DNA of 64,000 bases from the NCBI GenBank assembly GCA_016783965.1, contig JADHVO010000001.1, positions 372,001 to 436,000 on the forward strand. The letters run 5' to 3'. A program made the translations under genes and the position numbers. Shown here in pieces: positions 1 through 8,031 of the stretch (positions within the stretch are counted from its first letter, which is position 1; each line of letters opens with the position of its first letter). This stretch comes from Alphaproteobacteria bacterium. GTDB taxonomy: Bacteria; Pseudomonadota; Alphaproteobacteria; Micropepsales; Micropepsaceae. The notes under the pieces were generated by a model. The model was not told the DNA's origin, did no database searches, and was given only the letters and a program-made list of their open reading frames with translations.

Positions 1-2
1 GC

Positions 3-1022
3 GGCATCGAGCGGTTCGACGCGCTGATCGGGACCGCGCTCACCGAGCCCGACCCGCCCGCGCGCCTGCTGAAATTCCTCGACCTCTACCTCGCCCTGCA
101 CAAGCGCATCCGCGAGGGCGACGAACCGCCGGTCGCCGTATTCAGCGACATCCGTGCGCTCAAGGAGCCGCACCGCCAGGTCGCGGGCAAGGCCTACGGC
201 CAGTTCTTCCGCAAGGTGCGCTCGCTGTTTCGTGCGCCGGGCAACGAATGGCTCGACCGCCGCATGTCGACCGCGCGCACCCACATGCTGATGGAGCAGA
301 TGTTCTGGGCCGTCACCTGGCTGCCGCGCTACGACCTCGACGATTACGGGCGCGTGCGCGACCGCATGTTCGACATCATGGTGCATGGCGTGGCGCCCGA
401 CAGTGCCACATGGAGGCCCGCGCGCCTGCCCGAGTTGCCGCCGCCCACTGATGCCACCGAAGCGCAGCGCGAGACCTTCCTGACCGCCGCCACGCGCCTG
501 ATCAACCAGCGCGGCTATCGCGGCGCGTCGGTCGAGAAGATCTCAGAGCAGCTCAACGTCACGAAAGGTTCGTTCTACCACCACAACGACGCCAAGGATG
601 AACTCGTGGTCGAATGCTTCGAGCGCACCTTCGAGGTGATGCGCCGCGTGCAGTCCGCCGCGCTGAACGAGGCCGGCGACTACTGGCAGAAGATTTCATC
701 CGCCGCCGCGACGCTGGTCGAGTTCCAACTCTCCGACCGCGGCCCGCTGCTGCGCTCGTCCGCGCTAGCCGCACTGCCCGAGCACATGCGCATCGCGATG
801 GTCGAGCGTGCCAACCGCGTGTCGGAACGTTTCGCCGCCATGATCTCCGACGGCGTGGCGGAGGGCTCGATCCGCCCCGTCGATCCCTACATCGCGGCGC
901 AGATGCTGAACGCCACGCTGAACGCAGCGTCCGACCTCCCCTTCACCATCCCCGACGTCGCTGCCTTCGACGCCCCCGCCCTCTACGCCAAGCCGATGCT
1001 GATGGGTGTGTTCTCCCGGTAG
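3..1022 (+). CDS. Tandem-domain TetR/AcrR-type regulator, 5' end outside window
   Basis: The frame is open from the window edge to the TAG at 1020-1022, so the N-terminus is missing. The visible part has a tail resembling the C-terminal half of one TetR protein (FLDLYLALHKRIREGDEPPV, FFRKVRSLF), then a linker. A complete second TetR helix-turn-helix follows (QRETFLTAATRLINQRGYRG, then SVEKISEQLNVTKGSFYHH, around bases 465-585), with its own helical ligand domain. It therefore appears to be a two-repeat TetR protein that would bind DNA as a fused dimer. It lies just upstream of an SDR/luciferase-like pair it may control. The ligand cannot be predicted. The internal GTG at 216 is not the real start, because homologous sequence continues upstream. 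Confidence 0.75.
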   Translation, partial: GIERFDALIGTALTEPDPPARLLKFLDLYLALHKRIREGDEPPVAVFSDIRALKEPHRQVAGKAYGQFFRKVRSLFRAPGNEWLDRRMSTARTHMLMEQMFWAVTWLPRYDLDDYGRVRDRMFDIMVHGVAPDSATWRPARLPELPPPTDATEAQRETFLTAATRLINQRGYRGASVEKISEQLNVTKGSFYHHNDAKDELVVECFERTFEVMRRVQSAALNEAGDYWQKISSAAATLVEFQLSDRGPLLRSSALAALPEHMRIAMVERANRVSERFAAMISDGVAEGSIRPVDPYIAAQMLNATLNAASDLPFTIPDVAAFDAPALYAKPMLMGVFSR

Positions 1023-1144
1023 GGAGCGGGCAGCGAGATGCGAATTGGAGAAACCGGCGGAGAAGCGGCCCAACGCCGCTACTCGCAACTCCCTATTCGC
1101 CTTTTTCGAGACCCGGGTTTGTTTTGTCACGTCGCGTGCCTAAA

Positions 1145-1159
1145 CTGACAATAAGTCAG
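1145..1159. promoter_or_regulatory. Candidate TetR-type operator
   Basis: The inverted repeat CTGAC-AATAA-GTCAG lies 35 bp upstream of the start of the SDR gene and downstream of a TetR-family gene. Spacing and symmetry suit a repressor site. A similar half-site (CTGACG) recurs upstream of an acyl-CoA ligase at 22870-22885. Regulation is inferred only. Confidence 0.35.
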
Positions 1160-1194
1160 CGCCCAAAATAAGGACGCGCTTCGGGAGGAACTGT

Positions 1195-2064
1195 TTGGAT
1201 CGCTTGAAAGGCAAGATCGCCGTCATCACGGGTGCCGCCGCCGGCATCGGGCGCGGTACCGTCGAGTTGTTTGTCTCTGAAGGCGCGAAAGTCATCGCCG
1301 CCGACGTGCAGGACGAAAAAGGCCATGAGCTGGAGCGCCGCTTCAACGGCCAGGTGAAGTTCCTCCACTGCGACGTCACCAGCGAGGAGAACATCAAGGC
1401 CACCATGCAGGCGGCGGTCGACACGTTCGGCGGCCTCGACATCCTGTTCAACAATGCCGGCGCCGGCGGCAGCCCCAACACCATCGAGGATATGACTGGC
1501 GAAGCCTGGGACCGCTCGATGAACCTGCTGTTGCGATCCGTCGCGCTCGGCATCCGCTATGCCATCCCGCACATGAAGGCGCGCGGCGGCGGCTCGATCA
1601 TCAACACGGCATCGGTGGCGGCGTTGCAAGCCGGCGCGGGGCCGGTGGCGTATTCGGTGGCGAAGGCCGGCGTGATCCATCTGACCACCATCAGCGCTGC
1701 GCAGCTCGGTCGCAGCAAGATCCGCGTCAACGCGATCTGCCCGGGCCTGATCCTGACCGACATCTTCACCAGCGGTGCTCGTGCGATGGGAGCGCCGGAC
1801 GCGATGCTGGACATGATCCGCGAGAACATGGCCAAGGGCGCCCCCGACGCGCAGCCAATCCCGAAAGGCGGCCTGCCGGCGGACATCGCGAAGGCCTGCC
1901 TCTACTTCGCCTCCGACGATTCCGAATTCGTCACCGGCACGCACATCGTGGTCGACGGCGGCATGACCACCGGCCCGCGCCATGCCTGGGACCCGGATGA
2001 ACAGGCCCGCCGCATGCAGCAGCGCGCCGCCATGCAGGCGCCCGCAGGGAGCAAACCCAACTAA
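1195..2064 (+). CDS. Short-chain dehydrogenase/reductase (SDR)
   Basis: Classical SDR of 289 residues, predicted to be an NAD(P)-dependent cytosolic oxidoreductase of unknown substrate. Cofactor motif TGAAAGIG is at residues 13-20, NNAG at 86-89, catalytic Ser140 and the YxxxK pair Tyr153/Lys157. The C-terminus extends about 30 residues past the usual GG core and is Gln/Ala rich. A TTG start is chosen because a good ribosome site (GGGAGGA) lies 5-11 bases upstream and the Rossmann strand begins at residue 8. The next gene begins 11 bp after its stop, so the SDR and the luciferase-like oxidoreductase probably form one operon under the upstream TetR protein. Confidence 0.85.
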   Translation: MDRLKGKIAVITGAAAGIGRGTVELFVSEGAKVIAADVQDEKGHELERRFNGQVKFLHCDVTSEENIKATMQAAVDTFGGLDILFNNAGAGGSPNTIEDMTGEAWDRSMNLLLRSVALGIRYAIPHMKARGGGSIINTASVAALQAGAGPVAYSVAKAGVIHLTTISAAQLGRSKIRVNAICPGLILTDIFTSGARAMGAPDAMLDMIRENMAKGAPDAQPIPKGGLPADIAKACLYFASDDSEFVTGTHIVVDGGMTTGPRHAWDPDEQARRMQQRAAMQAPAGSKPN

Positions 2065-2075
2065 CGGAGAAGCAC

Positions 2076-3389
2076 ATGCGGTTCGGCATCTTCTACGAGC
2101 ACCAGCTGCCGCGTCCCTGGGGGCCGGGCGACGAACTGAAGCTCTTCCAGAACGCGCTCGACCAGGTCGAACTCGGCGACAGGCTCGGCATCGACAACGC
2201 CTGGGAGGTCGAGCACCACTTCCTCGAGGAATACTCGCACTCCTCCGCACCGGAGGTATTCCTCGCCGCCTGCTCGCAGCGCACGAAGCGCATCCGCCTC
2301 GGCCACGGCATCACGCTGATGCCGCCAAACTACAACCACCCGGCGCGCGTCGCCGAACGCATCGCCACACTCGACCTGGTGTCGAACGGCCGTGTCGAAT
2401 GGGGCACGGGTGAATCCTCCGCGCTCTTGGAGCTCGGCGGTTATCGCGTGCCGGTCGAGCAGAAGCGCAACCAGTGGCTCGAAGCCGTCGAGCAGTGCGC
2501 CAACATGATGGCGATGGACCCCTATCCAGGCTTCAAGGGCGAGTACTTCGAGATGCCCTGCCGCAACGTGGTGCCGAAGCCGGTGCAGCGGCCGCATCCG
2601 CCGCTCTGGGTCGCCTGTTCCAATCGCGAGACCATTAAGCTCGCCGCGCGTCTCGGCATCGGCGCACTCACCTTCGCCTTCGTCGATCCGCGCGAGGCGA
2701 AGCAGTGGGTCGACGACTACTACCGCATCTTCAAGAAGGAATGCGTGCCGATCGGCCATGCGGTGAACCCGAACATCTGCATGGTGTCGTCGTTCTCGGT
2801 CCATCGCGACGCCGCCGAGGCACGCCGCCGCGGCCTCGAGGGCTTCCGCTTCTTCGGCTACGCGCTTGGTCATCACTACGGCTTCGGCGAGCACACGCCC
2901 GGCCGCACCAACATCTGGGATGCTTTCCAGAAGGCGCAGGCCGCGGCCGGCGAGAACGCGCCGGGCGGCACCGGCGGCGAGGGAGGCATCGGCACGCCGG
3001 AGCACCTGCGCAACCACCTGCGCGGCTTCGTCGAGTCCGGCGTCGACCAGGTCGCCTTCATCCAGCAGGGCGGAAAGAACAAGCACGAGCACATCTGCGA
3101 GGCGCTGGAACTGTTCGCCACCGACGTGATGCCCGAATTCAAGGAACGCGAGGCCGAGCGCGAGAAGAAGAAAGCCGAAGAGCTCGCGCCCTACGTCGAA
3201 AAGGCAATGGCGCGGAAGAAGCGCATGCCCGCGCTCGCCGATGCAGACATCCCGAAGGTCGTCGCGCTCGGCCGCCAGATCGCGGAACGCGCCCGCGCCG
3301 CCGGACAAGAGCCGCCCCAAGCCCAACGCCGCGGCTCAGCCCAATGGGCCGACGCCCAGCGCAAGGTCGAGGCGCAGGAGAAGAAGTAG
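2076..3389 (+). CDS. LLM-class flavin-dependent oxidoreductase (luciferase-like)
   Basis: Protein of 437 residues with the bacterial luciferase-like fold: MRFGIFYEHQLPRPW at the start, then the TKRIRLGHGITLMPPNYNHP and RVAERIATLDLVSNGRVEWG blocks typical of F420/FMN-dependent monooxygenases. These enzymes oxidise small organic substrates with reduced flavin; the substrate here is unknown. The last ~90 residues are charged and helical (EREAEREKKKAEE) and longer than the core family, perhaps a partner-binding tail. Strong ribosome site ACGGAGAAG precedes the ATG. Co-transcribed with the SDR 11 bp upstream, and closed by a hairpin immediately after the stop. Confidence 0.85.
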   Translation: MRFGIFYEHQLPRPWGPGDELKLFQNALDQVELGDRLGIDNAWEVEHHFLEEYSHSSAPEVFLAACSQRTKRIRLGHGITLMPPNYNHPARVAERIATLDLVSNGRVEWGTGESSALLELGGYRVPVEQKRNQWLEAVEQCANMMAMDPYPGFKGEYFEMPCRNVVPKPVQRPHPPLWVACSNRETIKLAARLGIGALTFAFVDPREAKQWVDDYYRIFKKECVPIGHAVNPNICMVSSFSVHRDAAEARRRGLEGFRFFGYALGHHYGFGEHTPGRTNIWDAFQKAQAAAGENAPGGTGGEGGIGTPEHLRNHLRGFVESGVDQVAFIQQGGKNKHEHICEALELFATDVMPEFKEREAEREKKKAEELAPYVEKAMARKKRMPALADADIPKVVALGRQIAERARAAGQEPPQAQRRGSAQWADAQRKVEAQEKK

Positions 3390-3394
3390 AAGCC

Positions 3395-3420
3395 ATCACC
3401 TCCCCTTGGGGGGAGGTGAT
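3395..3420. terminator. Bidirectional terminator hairpin
   Basis: Perfect 11-bp stem ATCACCTCCCC / GGGGAGGTGAT with a TTGG loop. It sits between two convergent genes, directly abutting the stop codon of arfB. T-rich flank is short (TTTA on the plus side), so termination strength is uncertain. Confidence 0.75.
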
Positions 3421-3846
3421 TTAATCCTCAAACCTCTTCGATCTTTGCTTCTTCGTCCGGGCGTCGCGTTTCTTGCTTTCGATGCGCCGCTCCTTGCTCG
3501 CCCGCGTCGGCTTGGTGGCCTTGCGCTTTTTCGGCACGTACGTCGCCGCGCGCACCAGCTCCGCCAGCCGCTCGCGGGCGATCTCGCGGTTGCGCACCTG
3601 GTCGCGGCTTTCGCGCGCCACGATGATCAAGACGCCCTCATTGGTCAGGCGGTGGCCGGCGATCTGCAAAAGCCGCACGCGTACGCCGTCGGGCAGGCTC
3701 GGCGAATGCAGCGCATCGAACCTGAGCTGCACAGCGCTCGCCACCTTGTTGACGTTCTGCCCGCCTGCGCCGGAAGACAGCACGAAGCTCTCCGAAAGCT
3801 CACGCTCCGGAATGACGATCGAAGACGTGACGCGCAGATCGGCCAT
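3421..3846 (-). CDS. arfB: Alternative ribosome-rescue factor ArfB (peptidyl-tRNA hydrolase)
   Basis: Protein of 141 residues, the usual length of ArfB/YaeJ. The catalytic loop GAGGQNVNKVASAVQLRF carries the GGQ motif at residues 28-30. The C-terminal ~35 residues are a highly basic tail (KERRIESKKRDARTKKQRSK), which in the known family enters the empty mRNA channel of stalled ribosomes. It releases nascent chains from non-stop complexes independently of tmRNA. Stand-alone gene, convergent with the luciferase-like gene and sharing the terminator between them. Confidence 0.93.
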   Translation of the reverse strand: MADLRVTSSIVIPERELSESFVLSSGAGGQNVNKVASAVQLRFDALHSPSLPDGVRVRLLQIAGHRLTNEGVLIIVARESRDQVRNREIARERLAELVRAATYVPKKRKATKPTRASKERRIESKKRDARTKKQRSKRFED

Positions 3847-3919
3847 CGCGCGGGTCTAGCCCGGTTTGACAGCGCCGTCCAATGCCGGAAAGCTCGCTGC
3901 AAATCAAAGGGCGGACGAC

Positions 3920-5146
3920 ATGATCGAGAAGAAGACCTCGCGCGGCACGGTGAACGGCACCTGCGATACGAAATTCAACGGCGTGCTCGACGCCTTCGTG
4001 GAGAACTTCGACAAGCGCGGAGAGATCGGCGCGGCCGTCGCCATCACCCTCGACGGCAAGACGGTTGTCGACCTGTGGGGCGGCCAGAAATCCGACGGCG
4101 GCCCGGCGTGGGAGCGCGACACGATCTGCATCGTCTATTCCTGCACCAAGGGCGCCTCCGCCTTCTGCGCCCACATGGCGGCCGACCGCGGCCTGCTCGA
4201 TCTCGACGCGAAGGTGTCGAAGTACTGGCCCGCGTTCGCCACCAACGGCAAGGAAGACGCCCTTGTCTCCATGATGATGGACCATTCCGTTGGCGTGCCC
4301 GGCCTGCGCGAGGAGCTAAAGCCGGGCGCCTATTACGACTACCCCTACATGGTCGAACGCCTCGCCGCCGAGACGCCGTTCTGGAAGCCCGGCACGCGCA
4401 ACGGCTATCATGGCGTCACGTCGGCATGGACGGTCGGCGAGATGGTGCATCGCTCCACCAGGACCCGCATGGGCAAGTATCTCGCGCAGGAGATCACCGG
4501 TCCGCTCGGCGCCGAATTCTGGATGGGCCTGCCGGAAGAACACGAGAGCAAGGTCGCGCTCATAATCGCGGCGCCGATGGACGCGTCGATGGCGACCTCT
4601 CGCATCGCGCTGGCGATGGCCGCCGACCCGATGGGCCCGACCGGCCGCTTCCTGCTGAACGGCGGCGGCTTCAACGCCAACGCGCGCGAGGCCCGCGCCG
4701 CCGAGATCGGCTCGGCCACCGGCGTCTCCAACGGCCGCGGCCTCGCCACGCTGTACGCGCCGCTGGCGAACGGCGGCAGCCTGAACGGCAAACGCTATGT
4801 CGGCACCGATACGCTGACCCGCATGGGCACGGTCAGTGTTGCGACGCATGAGGACGCCACCTTGATGATCCCGACGCGCTTTTCGCTCGGCTTCATGAAG
4901 TCGATGGACAACCGCAAGCTCGAGAACGCCGCCAACTGCTCCGCCATCCTGTCGGAGGCCGCGTTCGGCCATGTCGGCGCCGGCGGCTCGATCGGATTCG
5001 CCGACCCGCCCGCCCGCATGAGCTTCGGCTATGCGATGAACCAGATGGGCCAGGGCATCATGCTCAATGACCGCGGCCAGAGCCTGGTCGACGCGGCGTA
5101 CCAATCGCTGGGTTACAAGAGCGACAAAGGCGGGGTCTGGGCATAA
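3920..5146 (+). CDS. Beta-lactamase-fold serine hydrolase (EstB/class C-like esterase)
   Basis: Protein of 408 residues of the beta-lactamase/EstB esterase family. Serine nucleophile motif SCTK at residues 74-77 and a probable catalytic Tyr near 163 (GYHGVTSAW). No signal peptide, so cytoplasmic hydrolysis of carboxyl esters is more likely than beta-lactam resistance. The ATG at 3920 is preferred over an in-frame TTG at 3866, because family members begin shortly before the GTCDTKF block. Divergent from arfB. A second, more distant member lies at 9590. Substrate unknown. Confidence 0.82.
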   Translation: MIEKKTSRGTVNGTCDTKFNGVLDAFVENFDKRGEIGAAVAITLDGKTVVDLWGGQKSDGGPAWERDTICIVYSCTKGASAFCAHMAADRGLLDLDAKVSKYWPAFATNGKEDALVSMMMDHSVGVPGLREELKPGAYYDYPYMVERLAAETPFWKPGTRNGYHGVTSAWTVGEMVHRSTRTRMGKYLAQEITGPLGAEFWMGLPEEHESKVALIIAAPMDASMATSRIALAMAADPMGPTGRFLLNGGGFNANAREARAAEIGSATGVSNGRGLATLYAPLANGGSLNGKRYVGTDTLTRMGTVSVATHEDATLMIPTRFSLGFMKSMDNRKLENAANCSAILSEAAFGHVGAGGSIGFADPPARMSFGYAMNQMGQGIMLNDRGQSLVDAAYQSLGYKSDKGGVWA

Positions 5147-5149
5147 GCG

Positions 5150-5378
5150 CTATTGGGGACAACCATAGTCCCCGCAGGGCAAGGGACGGCGGACATCGAG
5201 CTGCCAGTAGGCAGCGCTGTTCCAAAGTGCGCTGTTATCGCGATTCTTCCAGTAAGCAACAGCAACGCTATGGCCAAGTCGCGAACCGCCGAACGCCCCG
5301 CGTAGCACATCGGCGCCAGCCCTGTATGGCCAACGCCCCAGCAAACAGAAGCATTAGCGCGTTAACGGCAAGCAGCAT
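5150..5378 (-). pseudogene. Possible small exported protein broken by a frameshift
   Basis: On the minus strand an ATG at 5378 begins a signal-peptide-like segment (MLLAVNALMLLFAGALA) that ends after 36 codons at a stop at 5268. An overlapping frame from about 5344 to 5150 encodes a plausible C-terminus ending LPCGDYGCPQ. Together they could be one short secreted protein with a single indel around bases 5270-5340. It starts 11 bp downstream of the DUF1801 gene in the same direction. The evidence is only hydrophobicity and frame adjacency; it may be no gene at all. I see nothing else in 5147-5389. Confidence 0.22.
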
Positions 5379-5389
5379 GCTTCTTCGCT

Positions 5390-5743
5390 TCACTCCCACC
5401 GCGTCGCGATGTTCTCCAGCAGCGAGCGCACCACAGCGAAGTCGATCTTCTCCGGCCTGCCGTAGCGGATGCAGCCCTTGCCGCAGCTGATGCCGGCGAG
5501 CTCTTTCTTGTGCGCCTTGATTGCGGTCTCGCCGGGATAAAAGGCGATGTAGTTCTTCTGGCTCGCGAACGCAGTCACCATCTTGCCGTTCTTCTGGTAG
5601 GTCGGCAGGCCCCAATCCATGACCTCGGTGCTGGACGGCAGCACCTCGCGCACCAGCTTGCGCAACCTCGCCAGCGCCGGGCGCCGCGCGGCGTCCGCCT
5701 CCTTGATGTAGGCCGCCACCGTCGCCGCGTTCGATTTCGCCAT
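5390..5743 (-). CDS. DUF1801 (YdhG-like) domain protein
   Basis: Small cytosolic protein of 117 residues of the DUF1801/YdhG family, seen from PALARLRKLVREVLPSSTEV, MDWGLPTYQKNGKMVTAF and the YIAFYPG block. Family members have a frataxin-like alpha/beta fold and have been proposed as iron chaperones; the role here is not established. The ATG at 5743 is chosen because upstream in-frame sequence is a shadow of the membrane-protein gene. The gene starts 2 bp after that gene's stop, so the two are co-transcribed. Confidence 0.8.
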   Translation of the reverse strand: MAKSNAATVAAYIKEADAARRPALARLRKLVREVLPSSTEVMDWGLPTYQKNGKMVTAFASQKNYIAFYPGETAIKAHKKELAGISCGKGCIRYGRPEKIDFAVVRSLLENIATRWE

Positions 5744-5745
5744 GA

Positions 5746-6162
5746 TCAGCGCAGGATGCCGCGCCGGGCGAGACCCAGTGCATAGGCGATGATGATCAGC
5801 GACAGCAGGTTCGCCGCGGCAAACCCCACCACGCCGGGCGCGCCGAGCACGGCGATCCATCCCTTCGCAACCGAATGCCACGCCAGCTCGAACAGCCCCG
5901 CGCCCCAGCCGACCACGAGCAGCGGCACGGCCGCGCCGCGCATCTGAACCAGGTAGAACGCGCCGGCGAGGTTGGCGGTCATCACCGAGCCGATCAGCAT
6001 GAAGTCGAGCGGCGTCAGCTTGTCGAGATAGGCCTGCTGCGCCGGCGCCAGGCCGATCACGCCGGTGAGCGCCAGCACGAAGGCGGCGGAGATGGCAACC
6101 GATGCCCCCAGAAAGAACAGCGAGATCGCCCAGACCCATGCCGGGCGCTGTGCCTGTGCCAT
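5746..6162 (-). CDS. Four-helix membrane protein, unknown function
   Basis: Protein of 138 residues with four predicted transmembrane helices: residues about 9-32 (VWAISLFFLGASVAISAAFV), 52-72, 78-97 and 108-132. No motif I can name. It lies directly downstream of an acyl-CoA ligase (16 bp) and 2 bp upstream of a DUF1801 gene, all on the minus strand, so a three-gene operon is likely. Function not recognised. Confidence 0.7.
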   Translation of the reverse strand: MAQAQRPAWVWAISLFFLGASVAISAAFVLALTGVIGLAPAQQAYLDKLTPLDFMLIGSVMTANLAGAFYLVQMRGAAVPLLVVGWGAGLFELAWHSVAKGWIAVLGAPGVVGFAAANLLSLIIIAYALGLARRGILR

Positions 6163-6178
6163 GCCATCCCTCCCCGTC

Positions 6179-7924
6179 TTATTGCGGCTCCGCGAAGATC
6201 TTCTTCAGTTCCGTCTTCAGGATCTTGCCGTTGGCGTTGCGCGGCAAGGTCTCCGGCCAGAATACCACTTTTACCGGCACCTTGAATGCCGCCAGCCGGC
6301 CCGCCACGAATTCCCGCAGCTCCAGTTCGGTCGTGTGCATGCCCGGCTTCAGGTGCACGACCGCGCCCGGCTCCTCGCCCAGCGTCTTGTGGGGCACCGC
6401 CACGAGCGCCGCGTCCATCACCGCCGGGTGGTCGTACAGCACGTTCTCCACCTCGATGCAGTAGATGTTCTCGCCGCCGCGGATCAGCATGTCCTTGGCG
6501 CGGTCGATGATGAAGCAGAAGCCCTCTTCGTCGATGCGCGCCAGGTCGCCTGTGATCACCCAGCCGTCCTTGAAAGTGCTCGCCGTCGCTTCCGGCTTGT
6601 TCCAGTAGCCCTTCACGATGTTCGGCCCCCGCGCCCACAGCTCGCCGACCTCGCCGCGCGGCAATTCCTTCTTGCCCTCGATGTCCATGATCTTGATCTC
6701 GCAGGCGCCGACCGCCGGACCGCAGGACGACGGGCGATTCTCGTAATCCTCGCCCGAATGTGTCGTGCAGGTCGCCGAGGTCTCGGTCATGCCCCAGCCG
6801 TTGCCGGGCGCCGATTTCGGCCACACGTCCTTGATCTGGCGCACCAGCTCCGGCGCCGACGGCGCACCGCCATAGGCCATGCTCTCCAGCGACGACAGGT
6901 CGTACTTGTGCCGGTTGGGATGCTCGAGGATCTGCCAGGCGATCGTCGGCACGCCGCCGGCGCCGTTGATCTTCTCCTTCTCGATCAGGGCCATCGCCTT
7001 CTCGGCATCGAATTTGCGCATCAGCACGATCTTGCCGCCGCTGACCACCGTCGGCCCCAGGACCGCGAAGCAGCCGGTCGCGTGGAAGAACGGCACGCTG
7101 AGCAGGGTCGCGCGCTGCGGCGCGTCCAGCGGATTGGCGACCACCGGGATCGCCTCGCCCTTGCGCAGGAAGTTGCGCGCCGCAGAGAACCCGGCCGCGA
7201 TGATGTTCGACATCATGTTGCGATGGGTGCCGAGCGCGCCCTTCGGCCGCCCCGTCGTGCCCGAGGTATAGAGGATGGTCGCATCGTCATCAGTCGCGAT
7301 CGCCACGTTCGGCATCGTGCCCGCCGGCAGCTTGCCCCAGTCGTTGACCTTGCCGATCACGTCTTCGAGCGGATGCACGATGGGCGTCGGCATCTCGTCC
7401 GAATAGCGCGACACATAGATCTTCTCGAGCGCCGGGCAGTTCACCAGGTGCTCGGCGATACGCTCCATGCGTTCGGAGTCCACGAACGCGATCTTCGTGC
7501 CGGAATCGACCAGGCCGTATTCCAGCTCCGGCCCCGTCCACCACGCGTTCAGCGGCGTCAGGATCGCGCCGATGATCTCGGCGGCGTAGAAGCACACGAC
7601 CCACTCCGGCAGGTTGCGCATGATGATGGCAACGCGGTCGCCTTTCTTAACGCCGTCGGCCTGAAGCTGCGCCGCCAGCTTCAGCGTCGCGCGCGCGAAG
7701 GTCTCGAACGTGCAGCGGTCGTCCTCATAGATCAGAAATTCGCGGTCGCCGTACTGCCGCCCGGCCATGAACACCTCCCGGTTGGTCGGCGGCGCGTTCT
7801 TCCACACCTTGGTCGGAATGCCGCGGATGGTCTCCATCGCGGTCTCGAAGCGCGAGCCCGGCGCGGTGAGGATTTCGTGGGCCTTGGCGAGCGAAATGGC
7901 GGGCCAGCCGGCGGGAAGAGCCAT
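6179..7924 (-). CDS. Acyl-CoA synthetase (AMP-forming ligase, FadD-like)
   Basis: Class I adenylate-forming enzyme of 581 residues. P-loop-like motif YTSGTTGRPKG is at 219-229; the GWGMTETSA and YGGAPSAPELV blocks follow, and the C-terminal catalytic lysine is Lys567 in PRNANGKILK. It should activate a fatty or aryl acid to the acyl-CoA through an acyl-adenylate; chain specificity is not readable. No signal peptide. It is followed by a small membrane protein gene and preceded, 107 bp upstream on the same strand, by an acyl-CoA dehydrogenase, which suggests shared use in an acyl-CoA degradation route. Confidence 0.88.
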   Translation of the reverse strand: MALPAGWPAISLAKAHEILTAPGSRFETAMETIRGIPTKVWKNAPPTNREVFMAGRQYGDREFLIYEDDRCTFETFARATLKLAAQLQADGVKKGDRVAIIMRNLPEWVVCFYAAEIIGAILTPLNAWWTGPELEYGLVDSGTKIAFVDSERMERIAEHLVNCPALEKIYVSRYSDEMPTPIVHPLEDVIGKVNDWGKLPAGTMPNVAIATDDDATILYTSGTTGRPKGALGTHRNMMSNIIAAGFSAARNFLRKGEAIPVVANPLDAPQRATLLSVPFFHATGCFAVLGPTVVSGGKIVLMRKFDAEKAMALIEKEKINGAGGVPTIAWQILEHPNRHKYDLSSLESMAYGGAPSAPELVRQIKDVWPKSAPGNGWGMTETSATCTTHSGEDYENRPSSCGPAVGACEIKIMDIEGKKELPRGEVGELWARGPNIVKGYWNKPEATASTFKDGWVITGDLARIDEEGFCFIIDRAKDMLIRGGENIYCIEVENVLYDHPAVMDAALVAVPHKTLGEEPGAVVHLKPGMHTTELELREFVAGRLAAFKVPVKVVFWPETLPRNANGKILKTELKKIFAEPQ

Positions 7925-8031
7925 GAACGTTTCCTGTGTGTTTTCGGTAGCTGTTGGCCGATTATTGCCACGCCAAAAGCAATCGGGGAAGGAGCGGAAA
8001 AGCCCCTTCCCCGCGCGTCATTTTGAACCTG

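Noticed and set aside
559..1171. Minus- and plus-strand frames within the TetR gene
   Set aside because: Shadows of the real frame: Arg-rich composition, no homologous motif.
3241..4851. 536-codon plus-strand frame over arfB and the esterase
   Set aside because: Arg-rich shadow; the real proteins there have family motifs.
6065..8026. 653-codon plus-strand frame antisense to the acyl-CoA ligase
   Set aside because: His/Arg-rich antisense frame typical of high-GC coding DNA.
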